Shown here: positions 24,801 through 39,200 of the stretch, piece after piece
Layout of the letters: every line of letters starts with the position of its first letter
Numbering within the stretch: position 1 is the first letter of the stretch
Source of the DNA: Lateolabrax maculatus
Lineage: Eukaryota > Chordata > Actinopteri > Acropomatiformes > Lateolabracidae
Direction of reading: 5' to 3'
NCBI GenBank assembly: GCA_031216445.1
Contig: CM062208.1
Location: 3,198,501 to 3,262,500, forward strand
DNA length: 64,000 bases
The notes under the pieces: model-generated
What the model saw: the letters and a program-made list of their open reading frames with translations, nothing else
Databases searched by the model: none
Told to the model about the DNA's origin: nothing
Translations under genes and position numbers: made by a program

Positions 24801-27800
24801 ATTTGTTGGGGAATATTGAGTATTTTTCGACAGTTGGGCTCTACGACAAAGAGAAATAAGCTTTAACAGGCTACATAGGAAATACTTGTTAGTAGGATCA
24901 ATCAATTGTTGGTTTTAGTCTTTGTATGGGATTTGTTGACAGTAGGGAGATAATAGTATATGGCCATATTCATCCTTTAAGTTAATGTTGAGTGAGCCTG
25001 TCATCTTGTCAGTGCCACCACATAACCAGAGCAAATCACTACCTATAATGCTGAATAAGTACTCGCCGCACAGCCCACTTTTCTGTTTATTCTGAAGCGT
25101 GGACTCGGTTTAGAGGGTCATTACTGTGCAGGACCAGGTGGTTGGTGTGAAAGGGGTCGGTGCCCTGCGTGCAGCTGTCTCATGACGGAGAGAGATGAAA
25201 GCTACTGTCGACACCTTTGTCCCAACACACATTAAAGGTCCCTTTGAAGGGCACGCACTCTGTGGCGATGGTTTCTAGGGAAAGGAGTGGAGCGAGCACA
25301 GCTGGAGAGGCCACACTGCACTGATTAAACTCGCTCTCCCTCTCCCTCTGTCTTTCTTTGTGTCTCTCTGCCCATCAGCCTTTAGTCCAGTTCCTTAAAT
25401 CATTCAGATCTTAGAAAATCCCCGTCTCTAGCATTATGAAATCCAATAAACAGATTTATCCCCTATAATACACTTTGACATTGAGATTGAGGGGCTTTGT
25501 GTGGGAAGAGGCCAAACAGTTTCTTTGTAAAACACTTGTTTCCGCATGTGTTGGTTTCACTTACTGGGTCTTCTGTCCTCAGGCTCAACTTTTTCCATGA
25601 TGTCCCTGATTTCCGGGTGCTTGCTTGTGGAGGTGATGGCACTGTGGGCTGGATCCTCGACTGTATAGGTACACAGTCCTCTGAGCTACTGACTGCAACA
25701 TCAGAAAATTACCAATAGTTACAACTTGGATGTTATTTGCAGAGTTTGGGTCATGGTTTCTAGAGGTTATGATAACATTTCACTCATTAATTACTGAGAT
25801 GTGCGATCGCTTAAAAAAAATCAGATGGGGTAACAAACATGAGCAGTCAGACACCTTTTAGTCAGAGAAAATAAAGATAAAATGTAAATTTTTTACCCAA
25901 ACTGTTGATTGTAAACATCCATCACAGTTTATAGACAGACTTCCTGGCTCATATTTTGACCTGCTGTACTTGCCGTAATCCCGATCACACAGTTCTGCTG
26001 TGCAATGAGGGATTATTAACGACATTACAGGTGCAGTCACGTTTGGTTCTACCTCCAAATAAAGTGGGCGATACATATAACAAGGCTAAGAAATTTGCTT
26101 TGTTACATCCCGTCTGATCATCTGACAGCTTGCGTTTCTTGCCCCATCAGACTTTGTTGTGGCAATGTTGCCGTGTTAACTTGTCATCATTACGTTATTA
26201 TAACCAATAGACATAATGACCAAATCTACGAGTTCCAAGTTGTAATAAAATCTGAATTTTAATTTAATTCACCTGTGTATCTGGAAACAAACAGTTGCTT
26301 CAAGGACTGTTTAACAAACCAAATACATGATCGATCTGGTTGTCTTTTACCATTTGCAGATAAGGCCAACTTTGCCAGGCACCCTCCAGTGGCCATCCTC
26401 CCTCTGGGCACAGGGAACGACCTGGCACGCTGCTTACGCTGGGGAGGAGGTGAGGTCAATCACCTGCACGTGTGTGTGTGTGTGTTTCTGTGCAGTCTTT
26501 CACAGTATGTCCATCCTTGCGTAGACATTTATGAAACCTAAGTAAAATAAAAAGTAAAACCAAACCAGACCAGCACAGGCCGGTTCAACGGATTAAAATG
26601 ATTCTATTCACTTATGTGCTGTGGGATTACACATCTAGATTTGAAAAAGCGCACAAATTATACAACATAACATTAACATTTACAACCTACAACACACCTA
26701 AGACTAACCAAAGGCCCCAAGAAAACAAAAAAATTAAAACTCCTTTATGGTCCTGAGACATTTGTTTCTTCAGTCTAAACATTGGTTAAATGATTTAGAT
26801 ACAATAAATAGAGACATGTGACAAGTCTCCGGCCGTTTAGGCTCTTTAAGCTTAAACATATTTTAGTAGTGGTTTTAGTTTCAGGAAGGCTCTCAGTCGT
26901 ATGTGAGGATACAGAAGGTGGGCATGTGTGTGCATGTTTTCGGGAAATGAACGATAGGAAGAGGAAAGTGGGAGCTCTTATGTGTCAAATTAAAAACTGT
27001 TAATATGCAAAGCGCTTGTGGTGTAAATCCTCTGCCAGCCATTGATTTGTTGCAGTACTTTGGGCCAGTAATTAGAATGGCTGGTTATGACTGCTTGATT
27101 GTTGCTGCAGGGAGGACCGGCAGAGCACTTACCCAGGCTTATGAATGATATTTTGTCAATAAGCTGCCAGGTCCTGGGGGCTTCGGGACTTAAAAGTTGA
27201 ATAGATCATCTTTCCCAGAAATAACCACTGATGTAAGAGCCGGAGTCAGCCATTTAGCCTGATGAATAAGTGGTGTAAGCGAGGGTGAAGGGGTGGCAAT
27301 ATCGGCCCGTCGGTTGGTCCGGACTGACTGACTTGACTTTCTGGGGCTGTTTAGGACTCTTCCGTGAGTGATGCACATGTGAACGATATGTGAGTGAGTG
27401 TGTTTTTTTTATATGAAAAGGAACTCGTTCCCCCTGAAATTGCTTTTTTAACTTATGTACCAGTATGTCAGAAAATGTGTACACGCAAACTCATATTTCA
27501 CACATGGCGCTCCCAGTGTGACGCTACTCGTTAATGCCTCACGCCCTCGTGACGCCCCTGGAACATACTTCCGCCTCTGATTCGCTGTTACGATGCCTGA
27601 CTGCTGAAGCGGGCCGTCAGCTCCGGAGCAGGAGGGCTCCCCGGGGTGCCGTCAGGTTCTAGGTTTGGAGGGGGTGAGGGGGGGGCGGCCTCTGCTAAAC
27701 GGCAGCCCAATCAGTTCCATTGTGTTTCATGTTTGAACTGATATAAGCCACCATTTCACTGGTTTAAATATGGATTGGGTGAAATAATAATTTTGGAAAG

Positions 27801-30800
27801 GTAATCGTCAGGAACTGCTGATTAAAATCTGAAATCTCTGACAGTTTTTGCTCACAAAATACAAAAATGTAGGTTATTATGTCGTGGAATAATTTCCCAT
27901 ATAATAGTAAAGAGTTGGTCTGATTGGCCATTTAGAAAGAGTTAATTCTGGTTGTTCATGTACATGACTGGCCAAAAGTATGTGGACACGCATTGATTTA
28001 AAAGATATATGAATATGACCCTCATATGGGATTGTTAAACATCTCATTCCAAAACCATGAGCCTTAATCTGCTGCTGTACCAGCCTCCACCCTCCTCTGA
28101 AGGCTTCTTAAATCCCATTCAGCTACAAAAGCATTGGTGAAGTCCAAAGCTGATGTTGTTGGTCGATAGTCCCAGATGTGTTAGGGTTGAGGTCAGGGCT
28201 CTGTGCAGGCCTGTCAGGCCCTTCCACACCAAACTGAAAACCAGTTCTTTATGTATCTGGCTGTGTGCTTCAAGTTAATGATAAATGTTAGTGTTGAGGG
28301 AGTTCTCTCAGCAAAATCGTTTTTGAGAAATCCCTCAAACTGCAGAGCGTTTTCTGCCAATTCTAATTGTATAACCATTACCTATAAATGGTCAATTCCT
28401 CAACGTTAGTGTGGACATCCTTTCTGGTGTTTGTATCAGTGCATTCACTTGCATTTTTACCTGTCCCGCCTCTCTCCCCGGCAGGTTACGAGGGCGGCAG
28501 CTTGCTGAAGTTCCTTCGGGACATCGAGCACAGCGCGGAGGTGGTGCTGGACCGCTGGAACATAGACATCGTCCCTGATGACAAGGAGGAGAAGGGAGAC
28601 CCTGTCCCCTACAGCATCGTCAACAACTACTTCTCTATCGGAGTGGTAAGGAAACTGATACAGACAATAACATTACACATGACTGACAGATTCAGATTCC
28701 ATTATCTATTTCCTGTGTGGCTTGGATGCGGTGGATAGTACTTGGGGAAAGGATCATCCAGTTGTAAGATATTGTATTTTTCAACCACTAAAATACCATG
28801 TTACATACATTTTAAAAGCGAAAATGAATTAATTATCCATTTACCAACAGGTATTGGTTGAATATTTATCAGCTATGACTTGGTGTCTTTGTATTGAAAA
28901 TTAAACAAGCTCTTACCATCTGGAATCTAATTTGGTATTACACAGAAAAAAACTCATCAAAAACCTCTATGTGATTTGGTGCAGACCAACACCAAGCATT
29001 ACTGTCAGTACAAACATACAGGAGCGGACCTGTAACAGGTTACAGACACAGAATCAGATACAGATACTGATTTTTATCTTCAGTTATTCTTATAGTAAAT
29101 AATCTAACTTTGGAACCTCAATAACAGTGACAAATACTAGATAAAATATTAAATATATATTAAAATCAGATTAACAGTTGTGTGCATCTGATAAACAACC
29201 CTGCCCCCAGACTGTCTGACTGAGACATACTGGGGTTGTAACAATAACAACATGGTGACAAAGATTATTTGGTCTTTGTGGACTTAAGCAATTAGTAGAT
29301 TCATCAGTGAATTTCTGCTCCCTCCTGGGCAGGTTTCGTCTTTTAATTGGAGGAAAGAAACATGCTGCCAGGTTCCAGTTGCTAAGCAACCTTTTTATCT
29401 TGTCCTGATGGAGATACCAGTATAAAGACTCAGGGACGTTCATACAGAGGTGACAAACAAGGACTTTGTGGAGTTATCCCAGTGCTGGTCTGCTGATTTA
29501 GCTTCAGTGCAGTCAAATAGCGGATGTGTCCCCACTGCAAGTAGATCAAGTGTGTTGCTTCAGTATTTCTTTATGGCTTCTTCAATATGGCAGCCATGGA
29601 GGGATTCGAGAAGTTACCAGACTCCTGTATTGTGGTTTGGACACGCAAGAATGATGCAGTTTAAGTATCAACCTGTGCACAATGACAAGTCAGATATGGT
29701 GCACCAGCGCAACATATAAACACCATCATATTGAACTTGCATTTAGGAGCACAGTGTGTATTTCACAGTGCAGCAATGGAAACCAGACTGTTAACCTTGG
29801 TTTTCTGCCAAACTTTGAGCTGAGTCATCACCATAACAGCCAAAGTAGGCGCCATCTGATGTTTGTTTGTTTAGTTCTTTTCTTAAACATTGAAGCACCA
29901 TTAAGTGGACACATAACAAAAACCTCTCACACATTGGATGTAAAGTACAGCACATATGGTTATAAATAAACAGGGGACATATGTGCACAGGTAGAAGTTA
30001 GAGGGTTTTGGCAAGAAGAGGATCGACCACAGTGATGTTATATAACTGCACCCCCACTGATATCTGGGTATGTGTCAGTGTAGACACACAACACATCGCA
30101 CACACTACACTATATGTCATCGGTTGCCATTGAGTGCATCGATTTACCATCATTGTATAATCAGATGCAGCAGTCTGCAGAATTAGGAAGGAGCTACATA
30201 CATTTACAGCAAGAGATTTAGCTGATACTTAGTACAATTAGTCCATTTAATTTATGTGATGGTTGAAGTTACTTGCAGATTTCATACACAAATTATATCA
30301 TGAGATCACATAATGTATGCTGTATTGTTATATCTAAAGAGCAACTGAAAATAAGCTGCTCCTTAACGCTGCGTCAGGTCAGAAACTCTCCAGCAGACCT
30401 TTAAGTTGCTCTTTAAATGTGCCTGCCTGTGTATATTGGCTTGTAAGGGACCAGCTACAACATGAAAACACCACTCTTTACTGGTATTTTATGTACTTAA
30501 GTGCTTTTTGAAGCTAGAGCTTTCATGCTTTCACTTTTTTATATATGGAACTTGAAAAATAAAGTTCTGTTGTTGTCCAAAAAAGATATCAAGTCGGCTA
30601 AATATCTGGTCGTGTGGGGAGATCCAATTTTGCATCTATTTGTCCGGAGGTGCACAATAATATAGTTTCTATAGAAGCTTTCCAGTGTTTGTCACCTGTC
30701 GTCCTTGCTGGACCACAGTACGAGCAGGCAGCTAAACGTTTTGATTGCAAAAAACTTTTATTTACCTCCAAGTCTCTGCAGAACAGACAATCCTTTGCCT

Positions 30801-33184
30801 CCCAGTCGATTCTCTCGCCCCTGTTTATTTTTATTTTTTATTTTTCTCCCTTGTTTTTTTCTCTGAACAACTTGGGCCACACATTTCTTGCGGGTATTGA
30901 TCCATCCACGCACGGTATCACGTCATTTCCTGTGAGTCTTTTTGCGTGTGTTTTTGTGAAAACACGTGGTTTGGCGATGGGGCAGAGTGGTCGGGGATTC
31001 CTCCTGGTGGAAGATGTTGCAACGTGACACTCATCACTCATGTGGAGTCCCGATTACGAGACGGCGATCTGATGACTTTGATGTAGCGTGACCAAGGCAT
31101 AAGTCTTAAAACAATTATAGATTTTTATTTAACAATCTATTTGTGACCCATTTTTAAAGATTTACATCTACAGTAGGGTTGAATAAACATGTTGGGGAAG
31201 TTGGAAAGCATTGAGAGGCCGACTGGCACATTGCTGGTTTTGATGTTTTCATGGGATTTTCTGACAATAAGAAAAATAAAGATTAACACCAGCTTCATCA
31301 TTTAATGTATAGGCCCGACTCTTTTCCTTGGCTGCTGACAAACCTGGCTCAGCCATTAAATAAAGCGACAGATCGCTGTGCCTCGGAGAGCCGTCGTGAC
31401 AGATGGCTGAGTATCTGGGTGCACACGACACCTGAGCGAACCGATCTCTGACTCACACCAATGATGTAGCCATTAGTAACCCTCAAATCTGGTTTACTAA
31501 CCATACAGGGTCTGCGTTTCCTGCCATCCCATCGCAGACCTTGCTACTCGGGGTTTGGTTGCCATGGAGACGGCAGGCTGGCAAGGCCGAATCTGAAAGC
31601 TTCCACAGTCATCTGTCCTTTATCTCACTGACTTAATTGTGGATGACACGGCGTGGAGCATGTGGTCGGCTCAGAGCTGTAAATCAGAGGGTATATTACG
31701 TAACTTCTGTTCCAAACTATTCCCGTATTTGAGATGAGGTAACACAGTTTTACGTTATATGTATTATCTTTACAGAAGAAGAGGATTTAGTAGGTTCAGC
31801 CATTGTGCTATTGGCAGGAGCTACTGGCTGTGTAAAGGTGCATTGAGCAGTGTGCCCACTGTGGGGGCTGGCAGTATTACACTAAGCAGAAAGGATAATA
31901 TAAGAATATGTGTGAAGTCTCTGTTTCAGCCTCCATATAATTCGACACGGATACAGATACTGCCAGTACTGAAGCTGATGCAGTGGCAGATTTAACCATC
32001 TGTGTGCACATGCAGGTCAGTATCGGTTCCCTAAAGCGCTTTCACTTGACCTGCAGCCTGGAAAGAATCTTGTGAGAGGAATCTGAGAGAAGGAAATCAC
32101 ACCATGTCAGCAGCCATTAAAGATGCCACCTCATGTTGCAGTGAGGAAGCTGATCCCTCTGCAGCGCGTGTCTCTGTGCAGGACTTTCTGTGGCTGGGCG
32201 CACAAGTGTCAATGTCTACTTATGTGCATGCACTTGAATGCACATGTCTGTGTGTGTGTGTGTGTGCGCGCGCTGCAAAATGATTCCCGGTGTTAATGGC
32301 GAGTTCCTAATACGTGCCGCAATCCCCTGACTTCGCCGTTAGTCGGGATGGTGTAAACTACCCCGAGCCTCCTCTGATGGACGTATAAGTCGCCAGCTGC
32401 TTCTTTCACCTGATTGGCAGAAGTTGCACTGGGACAGCTAACATGAAGGGGTTAATGCTCAGTGTCATGGATCATCACATTCCTATATTTTAGTATTTTA
32501 AAGACTTTTCATTCTTCTCTAGGTGGAATATGTCACATTGTTAGCTTTATCTTTCTGTTAAGGTTTTATAGCTCATAGGTGACTTTTATGTAAATGTTCA
32601 CTGCAGCTTTATTAGACACAGCAGGACACTTACTGAAAGTTAAAACTCTAGTAAGCTGATCGGTAGGAAGAGGAGTGATTTTGGTCTTTCACGGGCTGCA
32701 TAATTGATGGATTTTAAAGTTATTTTGCTCTTTAGCCCCTAATACAACCTTCCACATAAATTTTTAACATTATAAGCGAGCAAAATTTTGCTGCCTGTTT
32801 CATAAAGTCCAACAGTGAACCAGCACTGAATGACAGGATGTGAAGTTTAACTGCTGTTGGCTCACATCTTGCATGTAAAGCATTTCACTGGATATGAATT
32901 TATTCATTCCTAAATTGGAATTAATGAAAATAAAACTATAGGGAGACATTATGACGTGTGGTTGTACGAGGGTTTTTTTCAAACCTCGTCTGCCTCGTGA
33001 AGGGAATAGTTTTCATGTTTCCTGGCTTATTGAACAGATTTTGTGCACGATGATTGACATATAAAATGTATTACGCTGATTTTGTAAGGCAGTAATCTGT
33101 TTCTCTTCTCTGTTAAAGGTAACGCTGTCCTGAATAGAGCGTGTTAGTGTTTGTTCAGGCGACAGAAAGTGTGCATATAAAATG

Positions 33185-33230
<46 letters not shown>

Positions 33231-36200
33231 GAGATGGAGCAGCGCTGGCACAGACTGAAGGTCAGGGGAAGTATCAGTGACAGGAAGTAAGCGCCTGCCA
33301 GGTTCAGGCCAGGTTACCACGGTAATGAATGACCGTGCTGAGTGACACCTGGCTGGTCTTAAAGACGGGAGGAACGGCGCTCAAAGACACACACATGGTC
33401 AAACACGTGGACACACAAACACATTCACACACACCTAAACAGGTCTTTACAGGGACTATAACTAACTTTTACATGTGTTAATCGCTTTGTATTGCCAACG
33501 TGTGAACGGACGCAACTTCAAAAAATGAGAACTTCCCCCGACTTTCTCGGTTGCCTGTAAACAGCCTGTGGACTGAATTTCAGGGAAAATCCAAAGGATG
33601 TGACGTTTAAGCGCGCTCCCGAATGCATTGCCTCTCTTCAGCTCCCCTTCAGCCCCAACAGTCAACAGACTGGCACCCACCATATAACGTTAGTTGTGAA
33701 GGAGCCTGAATCCCTTTTCGTCCACTCCACCTTCCCGTGGCCGAACATTAGCCTGGAGCAGCCTAAAATATATATAAATAAATAATGAACATTAAAGAAG
33801 AGTTTCTAAATCCTAATTTTTGCACGTACATGACATCACCTGTTTCAAACTGAGCATCGCCCTGTTCACACCAGTGAGAAGAGCACAGAGGGAAAAAAAA
33901 GAAATGTATAAAGTATTATATTTATATTCAGTTTTTCTCGCCAAAACACACTTTGTATTCTTACGGTCTAACAAATGTGTTGAATACATTTCCTCATGTA
34001 AATTTTTAAAAATATTTTGAACCACGACGGCTCACTTTATTGCTCCTTCAACCTTGTCAGAAGCAGGAGATTCACTCCTTCCATTCTTACTTTTCACAAT
34101 AAAAGCCCTGATTATATACACTGCTTACCAGAGGGAACTTAGATTCACTGGCATTTCACTAAAAGGGAACTCAATAAAACAGCTTACATTTACATTTTCC
34201 CAGGCAAAGTTTCTCAGTTTTGCAGTTAACCGTAGCCAGTTAAAAGGAAGCAGGGGGAGATTTTTTATTAGAATATTTTATTTTTTACATTATATTTTAT
34301 GGTTTTGGCTGATATTTGGGCAGGACCAGCAAAGAGAAATAGAAAAGAACTGACCAAAGAACAAAAAAAGGCTAAAATGGACAGCGATAGAGCACAAGTG
34401 AAAACATGAGTCAGCCTTCGTTGCTTAAACTTGAAAGGGTTCAAAACAGATGAACCGGTTTTCTTTAGCTTAAAGTCAAAGGTTTGATTTAGTATCTCAT
34501 AATTTTGACTTACCGTAAGTATTTATTCTTTTCTTGGCAGAAATGTGCTCCCATATCAGTAGCAGTAGGTTCTTTGGCAGAGGAAGTACAGTCTGTTAAA
34601 TCAATAAGTGGTCATAGATCGTGTATGTTTAGCTTGCTCTGTATCACGCATGCCAACCTGAGCTTCCCTGTATAACAGAACCCTCCGATATAAGAGATTT
34701 GAGGCTGACTATGACATTTCTCTCTGACATTAAGCAAACCAAGCCCCTTACCAGAGGCCAGTGAAACACAATAGGGGTGAACTGACATCCCATTTCTCCA
34801 CCGGGTGCTGTGGGTCACACTGACGTGACATTTTCCAGCCGGTGTTTTTGTTGTTGTTTGTCTCTCTCTCTCTCTCTCTCTCTCTTTTCCCCCTTCCTAC
34901 TTTTCACATCACCCATCCAATAGCACCTCGTCTTGCCCCCACACACCACGTGCAAAACTTCAAACGGCAAGATCAAAACAACCTTCATCACACGGGCGAC
35001 TATAGGCGACGGCAAATGTCACATATTGTTACAGGCAGATTTTTCGGGGGGGACAGAATGCATAAAAGTGGGACTGGTCAGTGATCGCCTGCAGCAGGGG
35101 ACTGAGAGCAGATTCGGTGACTTGAAACAGCCCGTCATGTTTTGGAAAGCTTTGCGGCCTCTTTGTGTCATTGTCTGGCCGCCGTCCACGTGCTGTGCTG
35201 GACACGCTGCCCACATTGTACCAAAATCAGTAAAAACACAACTCCCCGTTTTGTGACACATGACGAAGGCTCTTCAGGCAAATCGTAAACAACGTTCCCC
35301 TGCTGAACATCCCGTGTTTGCTTCTCTGATGTATGCTTGTTGATGAGTAACCTTGCCATGAGAATCAGCGTTTCAGTTCGAGCTCCGTGGCCAAAGTTAG
35401 CCTCACGGACTCACCGCAGAAAAAAAGCAGTTCACCTGTGATGTCTCCTCACTCCCCTGGTCCCCGTATCCGATTCTCAGCCGGTTAAAGCAGCAGATGC
35501 AGCTCTATTTTAAGATCTGTTATTTGCTGATGCTGTGAGATCTCAGCACATCGCCGTAGTGTCTGGTTGAGGAGATGCGTTGCAGCAGGCCGGGGAGCGC
35601 CGGCGGACAGTTTCGAGGGTGACAAGTGAGGATGCGTATAATTACTTAACCTGTCCACCTGTCTTGTCACAACCTTCCGTTCTCCTTGTTGCAGAGCACT
35701 GAAACACCTGCACAGGCAGGCAGGGTGCCAGGCTGTCACCACAGATGCTTTCTGCTGTCAAAGCTGCACGACGAATACACTCCTCCTTTACCTGCCCAAA
35801 TCACAGAAATATATATTACAGATAACTTGTCTGACCTAGTTTTACCATGAAATGAAACAAAGCATGTGTTGCATATACTTTCAGGAAGTGGAAACATGGG
35901 AACAAAACAGCTCACTCATTTGCCTGTTATATCCTATTGGCAGCTTAACACCAAATGACGAGCCAGGTTTGTAATATGAGCATACGCTGTGAAGTTAAAG
36001 ATGTCACATTGAGTAATTTATATTTGTTTATATTTATTTTTAGGCTGTGTACCACTTTCATGTTCCATATTTCTCTTTACTTCATTATAAAATGTACAAA
36101 ACATCAATTATTTATAATAATTTGAGGATGAGCAGAGTACTTGTATCTCCTGCTTTATAACTTGTGGTGACAGTAATAATTATGTATGAAAGCAAACTGT

Positions 36201-39200
36201 ACTGATATAACTTTTACCTAAAATTAGCCTTAAATTGATCAGGATTAGTGAATAAATAAACCCAAAGGACACAGACCTCAGAAAGTGCAGCATTTTTATT
36301 GATTTAAGCGTTGCCGTGAGTGTGAAAAGTGCAGTTTAAACCTCAGCCCCTTACTTATTTATCTCATTAAATTCTAAAGCTTCCAATTTTCAAAAATTAC
36401 AGATGCATAGTCACCATTTTCCTCTCTGCTTACCCAAGTGTTGTTGCTGAATAAGAAGGAAATTACTAAATTATACCCTTAGTGGATGAGCCACAGATAT
36501 TCTGTGTGATGTGAAAAAAAGCTATCATATAAAAATAGTCATAACGAACTCACATCTCCAGAAGATGCATGAAAAACGAAAGATATATACTGATATCATT
36601 TATCAAATTGCGATCCTTAATTGAGGCCCAATTAGTTTAATTATATAACCCACTTGTTTGCATTTAAAGGCTTATTTTTTCCCCATATATGTGTTATTGC
36701 TGCATATTTGATTATTGTATCATAATGAGGTATCTGTATGGAAAGAATCTTTTTAGTGTTTTCTGATATTTGTTGTAATTGTAGCTACCTGACACCTACG
36801 TAATAAAAACTGTTATACTAGTAGTTTGTTAGTTGTTGTTTTCTGGTTTTGTCTTTGTGTAACTGGCGGAAGTTGGCCGGGTTGTGTCATGTGTCTCTGT
36901 TAAGCACTTAAAGCAGAACCAGATTATGTTATTTCACAATGACAGAGTCTTTAACTCTGCCTTCATACGTTAACGTCATTACTGACTCCACCATCAGAGG
37001 GACACTCTCCATCCACCATGCCCGGTGCTGTGCACCGTCTCCATCACATGAGCCACATGTATGAATTACATCTACATCAGCTATATTATATTCCTCTGAC
37101 ATATAGTTGATATTATCTCTGAACCCATGCGTCTTGAACTTATTTTATATGTGTACAGCGGCTGTTTATCTGTGAAAGACAGATCACATCCTCGGGCCTG
37201 AGTGGGCAAGAAGCAGCTCTGGTCAAGCTCAACCGGCGGTCAAATTAACCCTCATCCTACCAACATATTTAACACACAAGGAGCACCGTTTAAACATTTT
37301 TAGTTATGTAAAATTAAAAAATATATACTTTTCGTTAACTGCAGCTTTTATCCTCAAGAACAAACCACATTAGTACCTAAAAGCTTAATTCCCATCCTTT
37401 GATTCTGGTATCATTTAGTTTTCAGTAATTTCAAGTAAACATTATTTGTGTTGTATTTATATGGTGAAACCAACCGGGGTCGTTTTGACCCTAATATAAA
37501 ATAAAGTCATTCAAACTTCAACACTTAAGATAGAAACCTTGGTGTCGCTATGACGCCCTATCAAAATAAAGGTGGAATAAATGTAATTTAGATTTGTACA
37601 TAATATAAATGTTTACGTAGAACTATGATCCCTGCAGGCTTCAGCCAGTTATAACACAGATTTGGCTGCTCGGAGCTTACTGGCACACGACAGGAGGACA
37701 TTTACTACCTTTCTGTCTGTCTTTCGGGAGCAAAGGCGACACCTTTTCAAGTAGAGTTTCCAGCCGAGCGTCGGACGTCAGAGCACATGACGAAATCTGT
37801 GTCTCCTTCAAAATGACTGACACACAGTTCCCATGCCCCACGGACGACGTGTGATACTTTAAATTAGAACCCATGGCAAACACAAACTCAATAAATAGTT
37901 CCATCAATTAAAACTGCACAGGCAGAATTTTTTTAGCCATATTGGAGGTGTTACAAAAATCTAAAATTGCATTTAAAACACATTTACGTTACAAAAGGGT
38001 GAAACCTCCATAACTGATGCACCATTTGCTCTTGTGACTGTCAAGAATGAAAAAGGATAATGATAATAACGTGTCTGCATGGTCTGAGATGTAGAACATC
38101 CATAAAGCTGTTGTGACAGCGTGATCCCCTGGTGGTGTTTATGTTTGTCTGTAAGTGAGGTCATACCGAGGCTGCTCTTGTGACTGATCAGGGTTACATT
38201 CACCTCTGCCCCGGAGGTCAGGGGTTAAACAAATGGGGAAGAGGAGGGCAGGGTCCAGCCCAAGCCCCACTCGGATCAACTCCTGACCTTTCGCTCCTCG
38301 CTGCCTTGTGTCATAAGTTACTGCTCTATATTCTTAGTATTTTACGCTGTTATCCGAGTTAAATTGAATTACTGCAGTACATGAAGATGAGTCACAATGA
38401 CAATGAATTTTTGGGTCTTACTGTTGTAGTTTTCACTCGTTTACCTTAAAGACTGTGTACTTGTACACTACTGTCAGTTTTGGGATTTTGGAAACAGTGG
38501 CGCATTATATAAATAATTATTTTTATCACTGATTTATCAGCGAAGGGGCATCTGCTTATGTCTAAAAAACCCAAAGAAGTTTACTATCATATACAACAAA
38601 GACAAGCAGCAAATCATCACATTTGAGAAACTGGAAGCAGAGAATGTTTAGGATAAATCAATTTGGAAAATAGTTGCCGATTTAATGTTCTGTCGGTGTA
38701 ATAATCAGTAGATGATTTGATCATTTCAGCTTTTGGAAAGTAAGTCAGCCTGCACATTCAACAGAAGAAGATATGCACTGACCAGGACTCTGTCGGACAC
38801 TGGCAGATGGCATAATTTAAGTAACACGGACCCTTGCAGCCACAAAGATGCAGAAAGTATAAATTATCTTTATGGCAAACGCCATAATTTTCCTTTAATT
38901 CAATGAACAAATATGGATGAAGGTCTTGTTTTAGATGTAAGGGTGCCTGTTCTAAAAGTGAGGGAAGTGAATACAGTAGTAGTATACAGTAGTAGTATTT
39001 GACCTAAAGCAAGCTGTGATAATGTGTATGTTTTACTGATGTCCTGCAGGTAATGTCTTCTCTTCTGTCCTCTCCTGCAGGATGCCTCCATTGCTCATCG
39101 CTTTCATCTGATGCGGGAAAAGCACCCTGAGAAGTTCAACAGCAGGTGAGATATCTATTTATATATATATTTTGAAAGCAGCCCGAAGGAGTAAAACAGA

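Larger units (their letters stand above)
28646..39080. other. Intron, 10.4 kb
   Basis: No exon or nested gene is recognised on either strand. Contents seen: an X-box-like motif at 31558-31571, short (GT)n with GCGC end at 32249-32272, (GT)n at 33189-33227, (TC)n at 34860-34884, a possible GC-richer dispersed repeat at about 33445-33770, and a dispersed-repeat copy at about 38500-38735. Long parts (29450-31240 and 35750-37650) show nothing I can name. Confidence 0.6.
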
